Shown here piece after piece: positions 1 to 8,788 of a DNA stretch of 64,000 nucleotides (position 1 is the stretch's first letter; each line of letters begins with the position of its first letter). This DNA is from Symbiodinium natans (taxonomy: Eukaryota; Sar; Dinophyceae; Suessiales; Symbiodiniaceae). The translations under genes were made by a program, and so were the position numbers. The stretch covers positions 186,001-250,000 of the forward strand of contig CAJNDS010002687.1 of NCBI GenBank assembly GCA_905221605.1, written 5' to 3'. The notes below the pieces were generated by a model. That model ran no database searches and was not told the origin of the DNA. It worked only from the letters and a program-made list of their open reading frames with translations.

Positions 1-744
1 AGGGGCCGATTACAGTTTGCACAAGCTCAGTTCTTCGGAAGGTTAGGCAGGAGGTGTCTGGTTGAGATCACGAGACATGCCTATGGTGGGAGGCGGAAAA
101 TTCCGGGATACACTAAAGACCTTTTGGAAGAGTTCTGCAAGTTCTTAGACGCTGCTCAGCCCAGGCTAGTGGGACAGGTGTCGTGCAGATCGTTTATGAT
201 ACTCACCGATGCAGCCTTCGAAACCGAGACAAGGTCTGGTGGATTAGGTGGTGTGCTCCTTACGGGGAGTGGGACAGCACTGTCATTCTTCAGTGTTCCG
301 ATCTCGGAAATCCAAACTCAAGTGCTATCTACGGAGGAAGAGCAAACCATTATCTATGAGCTGGAAATGCTTGGGGTTTTGGTTGGTTTGAAGTTGCTAA
401 CAGGCCAGACTGCAGCCTTTGCTGAATCGTATTCCCAGCATGGAGCGACTGCTGGAACTGGGGTAATCGTCTACCTCGACAATGATGCGGCCCGACACGC
501 CTACATCTCGGGATCTGCTAAGAAAGGAGTTGCTGGAATGTTGGTGGATGAAGCAAACTTCCTGGAATATGTTCACGGATTTCTACCGTGGTATGCAAGA
601 GTTGCCTCCCCAGCGAATCTTGCAGATCAACCTTCAAGGTTCCAACTTGATTTGGTTAGGAAGTTAGGATTCAAGGACGAATCGCATGAAGCGAGGAGGA
701 TCGTTTCGGCGATTGTGAAGAGGGCCTCGAAACTGAAGGTTTGA
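1..744 (+). CDS. 3' part of RT-RNase H ORF, upstream YR-retrotransposon copy (5' partial)
   Basis: The frame is open from base 1 to the TGA at 742-744, so this is the C-terminal part of a longer protein. It aligns over its whole length with the end of the RT ORF at 8789-10477, nearly base for base. It holds an RNase H-like fold: an Asp strand (FMILTDAAFE), a Glu helix (YELEMLGVLVGL), an Asp strand (VIVYLDNDAA) and a final Asp in NLADQPSR. RNase H would degrade the RNA template during DNA synthesis. Unlike the downstream copy, this one keeps an 11-bp stretch near 577-587, so its C-terminal tail is intact and shows the ancestral reading. The RT domain itself lies before the window. Confidence 0.85.
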   Translation, partial: RGRLQFAQAQFFGRLGRRCLVEITRHAYGGRRKIPGYTKDLLEEFCKFLDAAQPRLVGQVSCRSFMILTDAAFETETRSGGLGGVLLTGSGTALSFFSVPISEIQTQVLSTEEEQTIIYELEMLGVLVGLKLLTGQTAAFAESYSQHGATAGTGVIVYLDNDAARHAYISGSAKKGVAGMLVDEANFLEYVHGFLPWYARVASPANLADQPSRFQLDLVRKLGFKDESHEARRIVSAIVKRASKLKV

Positions 745-762
745 CACACGGCTCAGGTGAAT

Positions 763-1000
763 GGGGAAAGGAGCCCTGTGTCTCACAGGACATTTCGAGA
801 CTCAACAACAGTCTTGGGTCTTACAGGAGGGATCGAGATCCAACCAGCCGTGCTCGGTACTGTTTCCCCACAACGTGAAAAGATTCGAACGAGAGCGAGT
901 GATGTGAGCAGAATGCATGTTGCTTGATGAAGATTGTGTCATGCTTGAAGTGTTCAAACACGACATGACATTTCATAACAAGCACGGTTTTGAACAATAA
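763..1000 (+). repeat. 238-bp internal direct repeat, copy 1 inner unit
   Basis: It starts with ggggaaaggagccctgtg and ends with gaacaataa. It recurs at 1834-2071, 10590-10827 and 11661-11898. The inner unit follows the RNase H stop codon by 18 bp. It may be one half of a split direct repeat used for circle formation and YR-mediated integration; that role is inferred from YR-element families. Confidence 0.85.
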
Positions 1001-1360
1001 GTATCGTTCTTCGAATGCCTGGAGAAGATAGAGCTTTATTGTTCAAAGGAAACAACATCAAAATGTTGTGGTGAACAAAACATTTGCTTGTTGTTTCAGT
1101 GCTTGCCTTTTTGCACAACTTATTTCCACCGCTCGATCAGTTTTATGCTTGTTCGTGCAGGATTTGTATTTACTTATACACCCGTCGCAGCGGGACCTCT
1201 CAGAGGGCAGGATGCCCGGAAAGTGCTCTTAGAAGCTGATAGATTGTTTTCGAAAAACCCACCCTCGCCGCCCTTGTAAACTAATGTAAACGTTTTCGCA
1301 ACCACGTCAGGAGAGGACTCGTGTGCATACGAAGTATCCGGTAAGGGACCAGGCAGCTCA

Positions 1361-1738
1361 ATGAGCGTGTGCAATCAGGAACCCTTGTTAGTGCGGGCCT
1401 TACTTCATGTGGTGACAGTTCCGCTTGTTTGCTTGACGCATAAAGGCTCGAGTATTGCTCTTTTCACCGCTGTACTTTTCTCAGCACTCTTCATGGCGCG
1501 GTCGTTGACGCGCGATCAGCTAAATGATTTTCGGGTGTGGCTCCACTCTTTGAATATGGATTCCCTCATGAAGGTGGCTGAGGTATTGGACGACCTCATG
1601 GCAGACCGTGAGATGCGACAACAGGAGGCTGTTGCAGCTCGTCAGTCTCAGTGGCAGTTTGTGAACCCTGCACCTGACTTGGAGCAACCGAGTGAAGCTG
1701 CCTCGTCAAGCTCTCAGAGACAGCCAGAAACTTCTTGA
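1361..1738 (+). CDS. Small ORF between the 238-bp repeats, copy 1
   Basis: A 125-codon ORF lies between the two 238-bp repeats and is preserved in the second element (11188-11565) with almost the same sequence. The N-terminal 45 residues are hydrophobic. A second ATG (residue 46) begins a compact charged part with an LTRDQLNDFRVWL helix-like stretch and a Gln/Ser-rich tail. No family is recognised. Preservation in both copies is weak evidence of coding because the whole segment is near-identical. It could be non-coding terminal sequence with a chance ORF. Confidence 0.35.
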   Translation: MSVCNQEPLLVRALLHVVTVPLVCLTHKGSSIALFTAVLFSALFMARSLTRDQLNDFRVWLHSLNMDSLMKVAEVLDDLMADREMRQQEAVAARQSQWQFVNPAPDLEQPSEAASSSSQRQPETS

Positions 1739-1833
1739 ACTGTCGTTCTGAACCACGTGGATATCCTGTTCAGGCCGTCACACTTAGGCCGAACCCGTGA
1801 GAGGCCGTGAGTTAGCTGTATTTTCCTCTCGAA

Positions 1834-2071
1834 GGGGAAAGGAGCCCTGTGTCTCACAGGACATTTCGAGACTCAACAACAGTCTTGGGTCTTACAGGAG
1901 GGATCGAGATCCAACCAGCCGTGCTCGGTACTGTTTCCCCACAACGTGAAAAGATTCGAACGAGAGCGAGTGATGTGAGCAGAATGCATGTTGCTTGATG
2001 AAGATTGTGTCATGCTTGAAGTGTTCAAACACGACATGACATTTCATAACAAGCACGGTTTTGAACAATAA
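1834..2071 (+). repeat. 238-bp direct repeat, copy 1 terminal unit
   Basis: Same repeat as 763-1000. Its right end, gaacaataa, is where homology between the two element copies ends, so it is taken as the 3' boundary of the element. Confidence 0.85.
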
Positions 2072-2653
2072 CATCAGGATACATGTAATACCGTTGGATC
2101 GTGGCATCTGCGATGTTGGCGGCCCTGAGCTCAGAGTGCTTGATACATTCGGGTGCAGATCTCGCCTCGGGCCTAGTTGCCTGTTGTCGAGGCTTTTTGT
2201 TGGGTACTTTGTTTTGGTTAGAGGAGAAGTGCATTTGTTTGGTAACCTCACGATAAATGACAGACGTATGTGCATCGAGATGCAGTGCAGTGTTGGAGAA
2301 TCGTTTTGGGACTTGTTTTTCTGTGCAAGCTTGATCACACGACCTAGGTCGTGTTTTTGATTCTGAGCCGAAAGCTCGAGCCAGAAGTGCTCTCACGAGA
2401 AGTATAGAGCCCACGAGGGCTGGCCGAGAAGGGCCGTGCAGCCACGTGACGTGTATCAACAAGGAAAGGAAGGATCAGCACCGCAGAGTATCGGTGGTAG
2501 GCACAGATGTGGTCATTGCAGCAAGTGTTCGTGCATTATTTGTTTTTCTTTGGCCCAAAACCTTAGTTCGTGGCGAGACTCGCCGGGGCATTTTGTGCAG
2601 GAGCACGGAAACCTGTGACACGAAGGCAGGTGCCTGGTGGGTCAGATGTACCC
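2072..2653. other. Junction region between tandem elements, no gene recognised
   Basis: This stretch follows directly on the end of the upstream element and precedes the Arg/Ser-rich ORF. It is either the 5' untranslated end of the downstream element or old flanking DNA. It shows no copy of the 1001-1833 spacer that a split-direct-repeat element would carry at its 5' end. Confidence 0.4.
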
Positions 2654-3961
2654 ATGGCCTTTGCTTTTGGGACGGAGTCCCGGGGCAGACGCCGTAGGCG
2701 CCGCAGCAGCTCAGACTCGCGCTCAAGAGAGCGAACGAGAGATCGTTCAAGGGGTCGGCGTAGGTCCAGGAGGACGGAACGCAGCCGTGGGAGCACCCCA
2801 CCCCGCCGCGAGACGGCGCCACCACCCATGCCACCACCGCCCGCGTTACCTATGGCTAGTCCAGGGCACGTGTGGCAGCAGGTGCCGGTGATGCAACAAC
2901 CGGCCTCCCAAGCTTTGCTCGGACCAGGGGGCATTGGGAGAGAGGCAGCCTCCAGTTGGAGAGACAGTTGGAAGTCTCATTCTCAGTGGAAGCAACCCCA
3001 GCGGAAGCCATGGAATAAGTGGCAGAGCGAGGCTTGGAAGAAAAGCAAGCCTCAGGAAGATCGTGGCAGGCCTGCTGCGAGTTACGATGTTAAGGAGGCC
3101 ACACCCGAAGAAATCAAGGCGGCCGAAGCCCGAAAGGCAGCTGCCGATAAGGCAGGACAAGATGAGCTCTCCCTGGAAGATGAAGAAGCTGATGATGGGG
3201 AATACCTCAAAGCCCTATGGGAGTCGGCCAACACGGCAGCTTGGGCTGCCACGGATCGACCCCTCAGCGCACGTGAGTTGGTCGAGAAGGGGCAGCTTGA
3301 GCCCTGGTGGAAGTACCCGTGGCACAAGATCGCGGCCCAATTTGCCGAGGCCTCGGAGTACAAGCCCCAGATGTCCCACCTTTCGGTGCCTGATGCAGTT
3401 GCTGGCAGAATGGCCACGATTATGGGGGCCTTCCGGCATTACGGACGTCCATTGGAGGGCGATGGTGATCTTGCCCAAAAGGTTGGGCCGGAGATGTTCA
3501 CTTTTGATGTCCCGGGCCAGAACGTTTTGTTCGTGGGATGCAACATCAAGGGGCCGAGCTTTATCCATGACCCCAACTATGCCAGCCAGGCCACGATGTG
3601 TCATGGCACAAGTTTTGCTTCGGTGATTGGCGTGGCCCAATGTGGAGAAATCACTGTGGGGGACAATCGTGAAGATGGTTTCCCGGCTTATGGATTTTCT
3701 GCTCGTGGTGCCCTCGTGGGGTACTCGAAAGATTCCATGGTGGCTGCTGTGAAGAAGACAGCGAGCCGGGCTAAGTCCCTCGGAGGGGCTATGTTGGTGG
3801 TGGAAGCCGAGCTCCCGGGGCCCACTCCTCAGGTGGAAGGTGGGCGCGATTACCTCCACTCGGCATGCCGAGACTCGGGCTCGGTACGCTCGGGTGAGCA
3901 TTTTCTGCTCTCGCCCAAGCATGTTGTGCTTCGCGGCATAGCAGTGGGGTGGCCTCGCTGA
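2654..3961 (+). CDS. Arg/Ser-rich ORF at the 5' side of the YR element, function unknown
   Basis: The first ATG of the open frame is at 2654; the frame is open from about 2570. Residues ~5-45 are a dense Arg/Ser/Asp block like RS domains or nuclear-targeting tracts. A Pro-rich stretch and a Trp/Lys-rich stretch (KWQSEAWKKSKP) follow. An acidic region comes next, then a globular C-terminal half with motifs WWKYPWHKIAAQF and GYSKDSMVAAVKKTASRAKSLGG. No family is recognised. It sits 219 bp before the recombinase ORF in the same strand and frame, so it may be an element ORF such as a nucleic-acid-binding structural protein. It could also be host sequence at the insertion site. Confidence 0.5.
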   Translation: MAFAFGTESRGRRRRRRSSSDSRSRERTRDRSRGRRRSRRTERSRGSTPPRRETAPPPMPPPPALPMASPGHVWQQVPVMQQPASQALLGPGGIGREAASSWRDSWKSHSQWKQPQRKPWNKWQSEAWKKSKPQEDRGRPAASYDVKEATPEEIKAAEARKAAADKAGQDELSLEDEEADDGEYLKALWESANTAAWAATDRPLSARELVEKGQLEPWWKYPWHKIAAQFAEASEYKPQMSHLSVPDAVAGRMATIMGAFRHYGRPLEGDGDLAQKVGPEMFTFDVPGQNVLFVGCNIKGPSFIHDPNYASQATMCHGTSFASVIGVAQCGEITVGDNREDGFPAYGFSARGALVGYSKDSMVAAVKKTASRAKSLGGAMLVVEAELPGPTPQVEGGRDYLHSACRDSGSVRSGEHFLLSPKHVVLRGIAVGWPR

Positions 3962-4030
3962 CAGGGTGAGCCGGACCCTTAGTATGAACAGCACAGGATG
4001 CAGCGATCAGGCAGATCGGAAACAATTCAG

Positions 4031-4062
4031 TTTGCACATGTGAGTGTTTGCACATGTGAGTG
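4031..4062. repeat. 16-bp tandem duplication before the recombinase ORF
   Basis: Two copies of tttgcacatgtgagtg lie head to tail. Each contains the palindrome cacatgtg. It lies in the 219-bp gap between the Arg/Ser-rich ORF and the recombinase. Confidence 0.7.
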
Positions 4063-4180
4063 TTGTGTCGCTGCACATGCATCCAATGCCCCAGCAGGGA
4101 TAACTCACTTTGTTGTTTTGTGACGGATCGGCTCAGTGTTCATGTAGCATCTGGGGATTGGCTGATTGGTATTCCTCGTC

Positions 4181-5704
4181 ATGTCCGGTCGAGACCCCAG
4201 CTCCAGCGAGGCTGAATTGTTCTTTCGTAACCAGATCCATGCACGATCAGCTTTGCCCAGCCAGCCTTGGGAACAGCCTAGCATGTTGTGCATTTTTGAC
4301 CCGATGAAGGCGATGTTCCCTCAAGGGTTGGGCGTGCCTTACCAGGGCGGGAGAACACAACCGATGACCGCCTTAACAGCTGGCACGCAGTCTTCGACAA
4401 GTATAGCAGATACAGCAACGTCGCATTGCCAGGCCTGGACTCGTGCAGTTAAGGCCCGTCGGGGAGCGAGCTCGCGAGACCGTCAGCACGAAGCTTATCA
4501 GAAGGTTTTGCTCTTGCTCCAATCCTTTGCTAGTTTCTTTGACTTGTGCACTCTCATGGAGGATGATACAGAGACTGGTCAGGACTCATTGCAGGCGATT
4601 CTGGCTGGCAAATCCCCAGCCACAGTTTTGAAGCATGTGGGGCCAATTCGCACATTTTGTGAATGGCTGGTGAAGTCAGGGAACCTTCCTCCTTTTCCTG
4701 AAAAGGTCGTTTGGTCTTTTGTCAACTGCGTCTTGAAGCTGCCCCGAACGGCTGCATCCACTTTGGATACGTGTCTAAAGGCCATCAAATGGAGTTATCA
4801 TGCCCTGGGATTGCGGGTACGTCTTGAAGTTTTTCAGAGTGCACGTGTCAACGGACTGGTGGCTAAAGCTCTGGCCAACAAGAGTCCATGGGACCCGGCT
4901 CCCCCTCTGCAGGTACACGAGGTGTTGCAGCTTCATGCAATCGCTCAGGATGAGGGCATCTCCCTTATCGATAGATGTGGTGCAGTTCATTTTCTGGCCA
5001 TGCTTTACGGCAGAGCTAGAGCTTCTGATGTTCGTTGTATTCAGCCTTTGATTATTGACAAGAGTGGCGCGGATTGGAGTCACGGTTTCATTGAACTAGG
5101 TACCCTCTACCATAAAACTTCACGGCTTGATGCTCAGCAACGCCGAATCCTTCCCTTGGTGATTCCGGGAATTGGTATTGCTAAAGTCCCGTTGGGACAA
5201 CTGCTGCTGGAGTTGAGAGATGAAGCTGGGTTGCTGAATGATGGGATTGATGTCCCTTTCCTGCCGGCCCCTCGGCCTGATGGTAGTTGGTCTTCGGACC
5301 CCCTGTCATCTAGTGAAGTGACCCGCTGGCTGCGTTTTCTACTCCCTCGTCCTGATTCAGAAAAGCCATTGTCTAGTCACTCTCTCAAGGCGACCACCCT
5401 CGTGTGGTGCTCCAAATTCGGCATGCTGAGGGAGACTAAGCGCGTTCTTGGTCATCACGCTGACGCTGCTACAGGATCAGACGCGGTGTACGGTCGGGAG
5501 CTGCAGAGTGCTGCGTTGCGCGAGTACATCATTATCCTGGAAGCGGTTGCGTCAGGAAAATTTTTCCTGACCAAACTAGGAGCGGCCACTTTGCTCAAGG
5601 CTGGAACCGTCAAAAGATCATGGAGTCCGCGGCGGTTGCACCTGGAGATGATGAAACCAGTCAGGGGGACACGCCCGACGATCAGGACGCTGCCTTGGCT
5701 GTAG
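4181..5704 (+). CDS. Tyrosine recombinase of a DIRS-like retrotransposon
   Basis: Integrates the circular DNA copy of the element by strand breakage and rejoining through a covalent tyrosine intermediate. The C-terminal half shows the family signature: an Arg in LYGRARASDVR (first catalytic Arg), then HSLKATTLVW (His-x-x-Lys in place of His-x-x-Arg), then RVLGHHAD (second His) and a Tyr in DAVYGRE about ten residues later. The Lys substitution is shared with the recombinase fragment at 62.6 kb, so it is a family trait rather than decay. The N-terminal half is the expected helical core-binding region. The ATG at 4181 is preferred over an upstream TTG. It lies before Gag, an unusual order. Confidence 0.85.
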   Translation: MSGRDPSSSEAELFFRNQIHARSALPSQPWEQPSMLCIFDPMKAMFPQGLGVPYQGGRTQPMTALTAGTQSSTSIADTATSHCQAWTRAVKARRGASSRDRQHEAYQKVLLLLQSFASFFDLCTLMEDDTETGQDSLQAILAGKSPATVLKHVGPIRTFCEWLVKSGNLPPFPEKVVWSFVNCVLKLPRTAASTLDTCLKAIKWSYHALGLRVRLEVFQSARVNGLVAKALANKSPWDPAPPLQVHEVLQLHAIAQDEGISLIDRCGAVHFLAMLYGRARASDVRCIQPLIIDKSGADWSHGFIELGTLYHKTSRLDAQQRRILPLVIPGIGIAKVPLGQLLLELRDEAGLLNDGIDVPFLPAPRPDGSWSSDPLSSSEVTRWLRFLLPRPDSEKPLSSHSLKATTLVWCSKFGMLRETKRVLGHHADAATGSDAVYGRELQSAALREYIIILEAVASGKFFLTKLGAATLLKAGTVKRSWSPRRLHLEMMKPVRGTRPTIRTLPWL

Positions 5705-5901
5705 TTTCAGATGCTTCTGATTCGGAAGAGGATAATTCGGAGAGCCCCTCGTACTGGGCTCACCCTACAAGTCAGGTCTTGCACAGAACCACACTTGGGT
5801 CTGCTTTGTTTTTGTGCGGTAGAGCTTTTGGAGATCACTACCGCCGCGTCCCTATGGTCAGGGCACATGCTTACCCTCAGTGTTCTAAATGTTTCTCTTA
5901 G
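5620..5901 (+). CDS. Acidic Cys-containing tail of the recombinase in an overlapping frame
   Basis: This frame overlaps the last 85 bases of the recombinase ORF and continues about 200 bases past its stop. It encodes an acidic Asp/Glu/Ser block and then a tail with CGRAFGDHYRRVPMVRAHAY and CSKC. The recombinase fragment at 62.6-63.4 kb has the same acidic block fused in frame after the catalytic Tyr. The tail was therefore probably part of the recombinase, and here it needs a shift of frame near 5620-5700. Decay and programmed frameshifting both fit. Confidence 0.5.
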   Translation: MESAAVAPGDDETSQGDTPDDQDAALAVVSDASDSEEDNSESPSYWAHPTSQVLHRTTLGSALFLCGRAFGDHYRRVPMVRAHAYPQCSKCFS

Positions 5902-6046
5902 AGCCACTTTCCCCTAATGGAGAGGTGGTGAGCACGAGCGTAGTTGGAAAATAGCAGGGTGAGTTTGCCGTCATGCCAGCTCGCAGACTCGGGTGTGAGG
6001 TCTCTGTTTGCGAGTGTTTGTTTGGCTCGTAAAGCTTGTAGCGGCC

Positions 6047-7336
6047 ATGACAAGTTCAGTGGACTCGGCCCCTTACTTCCTTCAGAGAGCAGAGGAGATC
6101 TTGTTAACCAAGCGGGTCGTTGATGCACTAACTGCCAAAGGGGTCAAAACCTTGGCTCAGTTGGCCTTTTGCGTGGGCCAGCCGGGGCAACTCCTGGCTC
6201 AATCGGATTTCGATACATGGAGCACAGCAGTACTGGCAGACCTTACGGTGGGCGAGAAGGCATCACTGAGACGGTTGATTCTTGAGGCCCAGACGATGTT
6301 GGTGGCCTCCCTTAAGGACATGGCAGAACCATCCGAGGGTGTTGCACCTAAGAAGGTGGGACTCGCTGAGCGTAATGCACGCATGGACCAGTTGCGCACT
6401 CAGCTTTCGGGGATTTCCCTGACTGGCCAGTTAGAGCCTAGTCATGCCTTGTTGGACATGACCGTTCAGCAGTGGGAAAACCGATGCCTTAAGTACATTG
6501 GCCCGGAAAAATGCCACAGCCGCGAGGAGGAAGTTCAGAACTTGAAGCCGTTGACCACCAGCCTCTCCCTCGAAGGGGGAAAACTCAAAGTTACGGAGTC
6601 TTCTGGCATGGAAGATCGTGATATAGAGGGATCCCTCCAGGTGTTAAACGCCCTTAGAAGACGGGGAGTTGCATATGCATTCGCCAGGCTGATTAGTTGG
6701 GACAAGCATGAGGCTTACGTCTCCTCGCTTTTCAAGTACCTCACCAAACCAGCTCAACAAGGTTACCGTAAGGTTTCCTTGAGGCAGATTCTGCGAGCTG
6801 ACAAGTTGGCGTTCGCAAAGATGTCCGAGGCAGGAGCAGAGGTTCGTGCAGACGCATCGGGGACTTTGCCTTTGGATGCCAGGATTTCTTCGGTGCTGCA
6901 GGATTACGATTTGATCGTTGCGCTCCTTCCGTTGGGGGATTTTGAAGGTGGAGGAAAGTTGCGATTGGGAAAAGGCAACCGTAGTCATCCGTACGAGCAT
7001 GCTCCGAACAAAGGCAAGCCGGGCAAGGGGAAGTCCTTTTGGAGCCCTAGGGGCTTCGAGTCATGGTCCGGAAAAGGCAAACCCTCACCCAAGGGCAAGG
7101 AGAAGGCTGGCATAGGGAAAGGTTACGGGGCTGGCAAGTCGGAATGGCTACCCGAGGGCCTACGTTACCAGGGAGCGTCCGCATGGAACAAGAAGGGCAA
7201 CAAGGTCTGCTACGGTTTCAACCTCGGCGGGTGCACGGACGCCAATTGTCAGAGGGGTGATCATGGTCGCATCATCTACAAGTGTGGTGGTGACCACCCG
7301 GTTACCAAGTGCCCGCTGAAGCCTAAAAAGCTGTGA
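6047..7336 (+). CDS. Gag-like zinc-finger protein of the YR element
   Basis: The ATG at 6047 follows a short spacer. The N-terminal two thirds are helical with no recognised domain. Residues ~315-390 form a Gly/Lys-rich basic stretch (repeated GKGK) suited to RNA binding. The C-terminus carries zinc-finger-like cysteine clusters: CYGFNLGGCTDANCQRGDH (Cys-x7-Cys-x4-Cys-x4-His) followed by KCGGDHPVTKC. This layout is typical of Gag proteins that package element RNA. The frame ends in one TGA (7334-7336) and continues open, in the same frame, into the methyltransferase-like ORF. Confidence 0.7.
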   Translation: MTSSVDSAPYFLQRAEEILLTKRVVDALTAKGVKTLAQLAFCVGQPGQLLAQSDFDTWSTAVLADLTVGEKASLRRLILEAQTMLVASLKDMAEPSEGVAPKKVGLAERNARMDQLRTQLSGISLTGQLEPSHALLDMTVQQWENRCLKYIGPEKCHSREEEVQNLKPLTTSLSLEGGKLKVTESSGMEDRDIEGSLQVLNALRRRGVAYAFARLISWDKHEAYVSSLFKYLTKPAQQGYRKVSLRQILRADKLAFAKMSEAGAEVRADASGTLPLDARISSVLQDYDLIVALLPLGDFEGGGKLRLGKGNRSHPYEHAPNKGKPGKGKSFWSPRGFESWSGKGKPSPKGKEKAGIGKGYGAGKSEWLPEGLRYQGASAWNKKGNKVCYGFNLGGCTDANCQRGDHGRIIYKCGGDHPVTKCPLKPKKL

Positions 7337-7384
7337 CTAGGTGATCCTGGTCTTGATGAGACTTCGCTGGCTCAGGATGTTGAG

Positions 7385-8713
7385 ATGGTTCCTCAGGATG
7401 AATCCGTTAGTAGCGTCATCTCTGCTCCGAACCAGGAGGTCGGTATGGAGGCCTTACCTTCAGGTGCGGGATTGGAACCCGTATCTGCAGTTGGGGTTGC
7501 CGAAGGTTGTGAATGTGACATTGAATGTTCTTTTTCGATGGCTTCAATGCCGTCGGCCACAACACTGCCAGTTTTCCAGACCGGCGAGGAGACATCTTCT
7601 CGGAGCGAGCAGTGTTCTCCGGCTACAGAGCCGCAACAAGTTTTCTCGAATGAACAGCACGGGGGACCTACCCGTGCGATCCTTCAATGTTTTGCTGGGC
7701 AGGCCCGTGTGGCTGCAGCTCTGCTCGCGCAGGGTTACTTTGCTTATGGAGTGGATCGTGTTAAACACAAGTCCGCTATGGCACCTGTTTTGCAAATGGA
7801 CCTGTCCTCTCGGACAGCTTGTGATTCTGTTCTTACTTGGTTGGACAAACGAAAGATTGCGGGGGTGCTGATTTGCATACCAAAGCTCACCTTGGACCCC
7901 ATCTCTGCGGCATTTGTTTTCGCGGTTATCAATGGATGCCTCGACAGGGACTTGCCGTTAGTGGTAGAAGGCTCTTGCAAGTCCCCATTTTGGGATAATT
8001 TGAACCAACTTCCAGACGCTCAGCAGGCACCCCATTGGGTCGAAGTAGAGTGGGGATGCTGGATCCCTGCGAGTCAGCAGCGGAGTTTTGTGATGTCGAA
8101 CCTTCCTGAAATCACCACGGTTAGGCGCGAAGGGCGAGAACCGGCAGGGAAGTCGACAACACTGGAGACCTCCCCAGGGGCCTACCCCCGTGGTTTTGCG
8201 ACTGCTTTGGCTGAGGTCTTCGCGGCTGGCGTCACAGCGAGAAAACTTCTGTGCCAAAACCCTTCTTTGGCCAATAAGGCCATTCGAGTGTCGGCCATGC
8301 ACCAACCTCGGGGGCACTTGAATGAGGTCATGCCGGAATGGAAGGTGGTCGTCTATGTGCTGCTGCCTAGATCAGTGACTGAGGACCCTTTCTCAGGACG
8401 CAAGCGTCTCAAGCAGGAATGGCGGATTCCGGATGGCATCCGAGTGTTGCCGGGGATGGCCGCCCTGCCGGTGGATTCCCAGCTTCTGTCGCGGACTCAG
8501 ACAGGGGGGAACTTGAGCCCGCAGCTTCAGCAGGAAATGCAGCAACTGGATGGTGCCTCAGTGCTGAGAGTGGGGATTCCTTGGGATCCGATTGAATTTA
8601 TTGGAAAGGCAGCAAAGCTAGGACACCCTTATCATCAGCTGTCTAAGTGCAACAAACCATTAGAGAAGTTGATCGAGCAACTTGTACATCGTCCAGGTTC
8701 GGTGAGATCTTAG
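7385..8713 (+). CDS. Methyltransferase-like domain of the YR element, catalytic motif degenerate
   Basis: Residues ~96-130 read as the S-adenosylmethionine-binding start of a Rossmann methyltransferase: CFAGQARVAAALLAQGY followed by GVDRVKHK. DIRS elements often carry such a domain ahead of the RT. In related fragments (see the minus strand at 20669-21364) the next motif is SPPCSTFSRAR; here the equivalent position reads LICIPKLTLDP, so the Pro-Cys pair is lost. The domain may be structural or dead. An ATG lies at 7385, but the frame is open back to the Gag TGA. A single TAG (8711-8713) separates it from the RT in the same frame. Confidence 0.65.
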   Translation: MVPQDESVSSVISAPNQEVGMEALPSGAGLEPVSAVGVAEGCECDIECSFSMASMPSATTLPVFQTGEETSSRSEQCSPATEPQQVFSNEQHGGPTRAILQCFAGQARVAAALLAQGYFAYGVDRVKHKSAMAPVLQMDLSSRTACDSVLTWLDKRKIAGVLICIPKLTLDPISAAFVFAVINGCLDRDLPLVVEGSCKSPFWDNLNQLPDAQQAPHWVEVEWGCWIPASQQRSFVMSNLPEITTVRREGREPAGKSTTLETSPGAYPRGFATALAEVFAAGVTARKLLCQNPSLANKAIRVSAMHQPRGHLNEVMPEWKVVVYVLLPRSVTEDPFSGRKRLKQEWRIPDGIRVLPGMAALPVDSQLLSRTQTGGNLSPQLQQEMQQLDGASVLRVGIPWDPIEFIGKAAKLGHPYHQLSKCNKPLEKLIEQLVHRPGSVRS

Positions 8714-8788
8714 AGAAAGTTTTACCTTGAGAAATGGGCTAGAAGAGCCAAAGAACTGGAGCCAGAGGAGGCACAGCTGAAGGCTGGT

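Larger units (their letters stand above)
1..2071 (+). mobile_element. 3' end of a tyrosine-recombinase (DIRS-like) retrotransposon, copy 1
   Basis: This segment matches 9839-11898 with only scattered single-base changes and one 11-bp difference. It contains the RNase H end of the RT ORF, a 238-bp direct repeat (763-1000), a spacer with a 125-codon ORF, and the same 238-bp repeat again (1834-2071). The match stops at 2071/11898, after which the two loci differ, so this is taken as the element's 3' end. Repeats split by a short internal segment at the 3' end are a known design of Ngaro/PAT-type YR elements, but a matching 5' repeat was not found. Confidence 0.75.

Noticed and set aside
1174-1374. 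Minus-strand ORF in the spacer between the 238-bp repeats (also 11001-11201)
   Set aside because: It is kept in both copies only because the DNA is near-identical; no motif is seen.
763-2071. 238-bp repeats as LTRs of a small 1.3-kb LTR element
   Set aside because: Both copies carry the same pair at the same place beside an RT ORF with a tyrosine recombinase, so they are better seen as parts of the YR element's 3' end.
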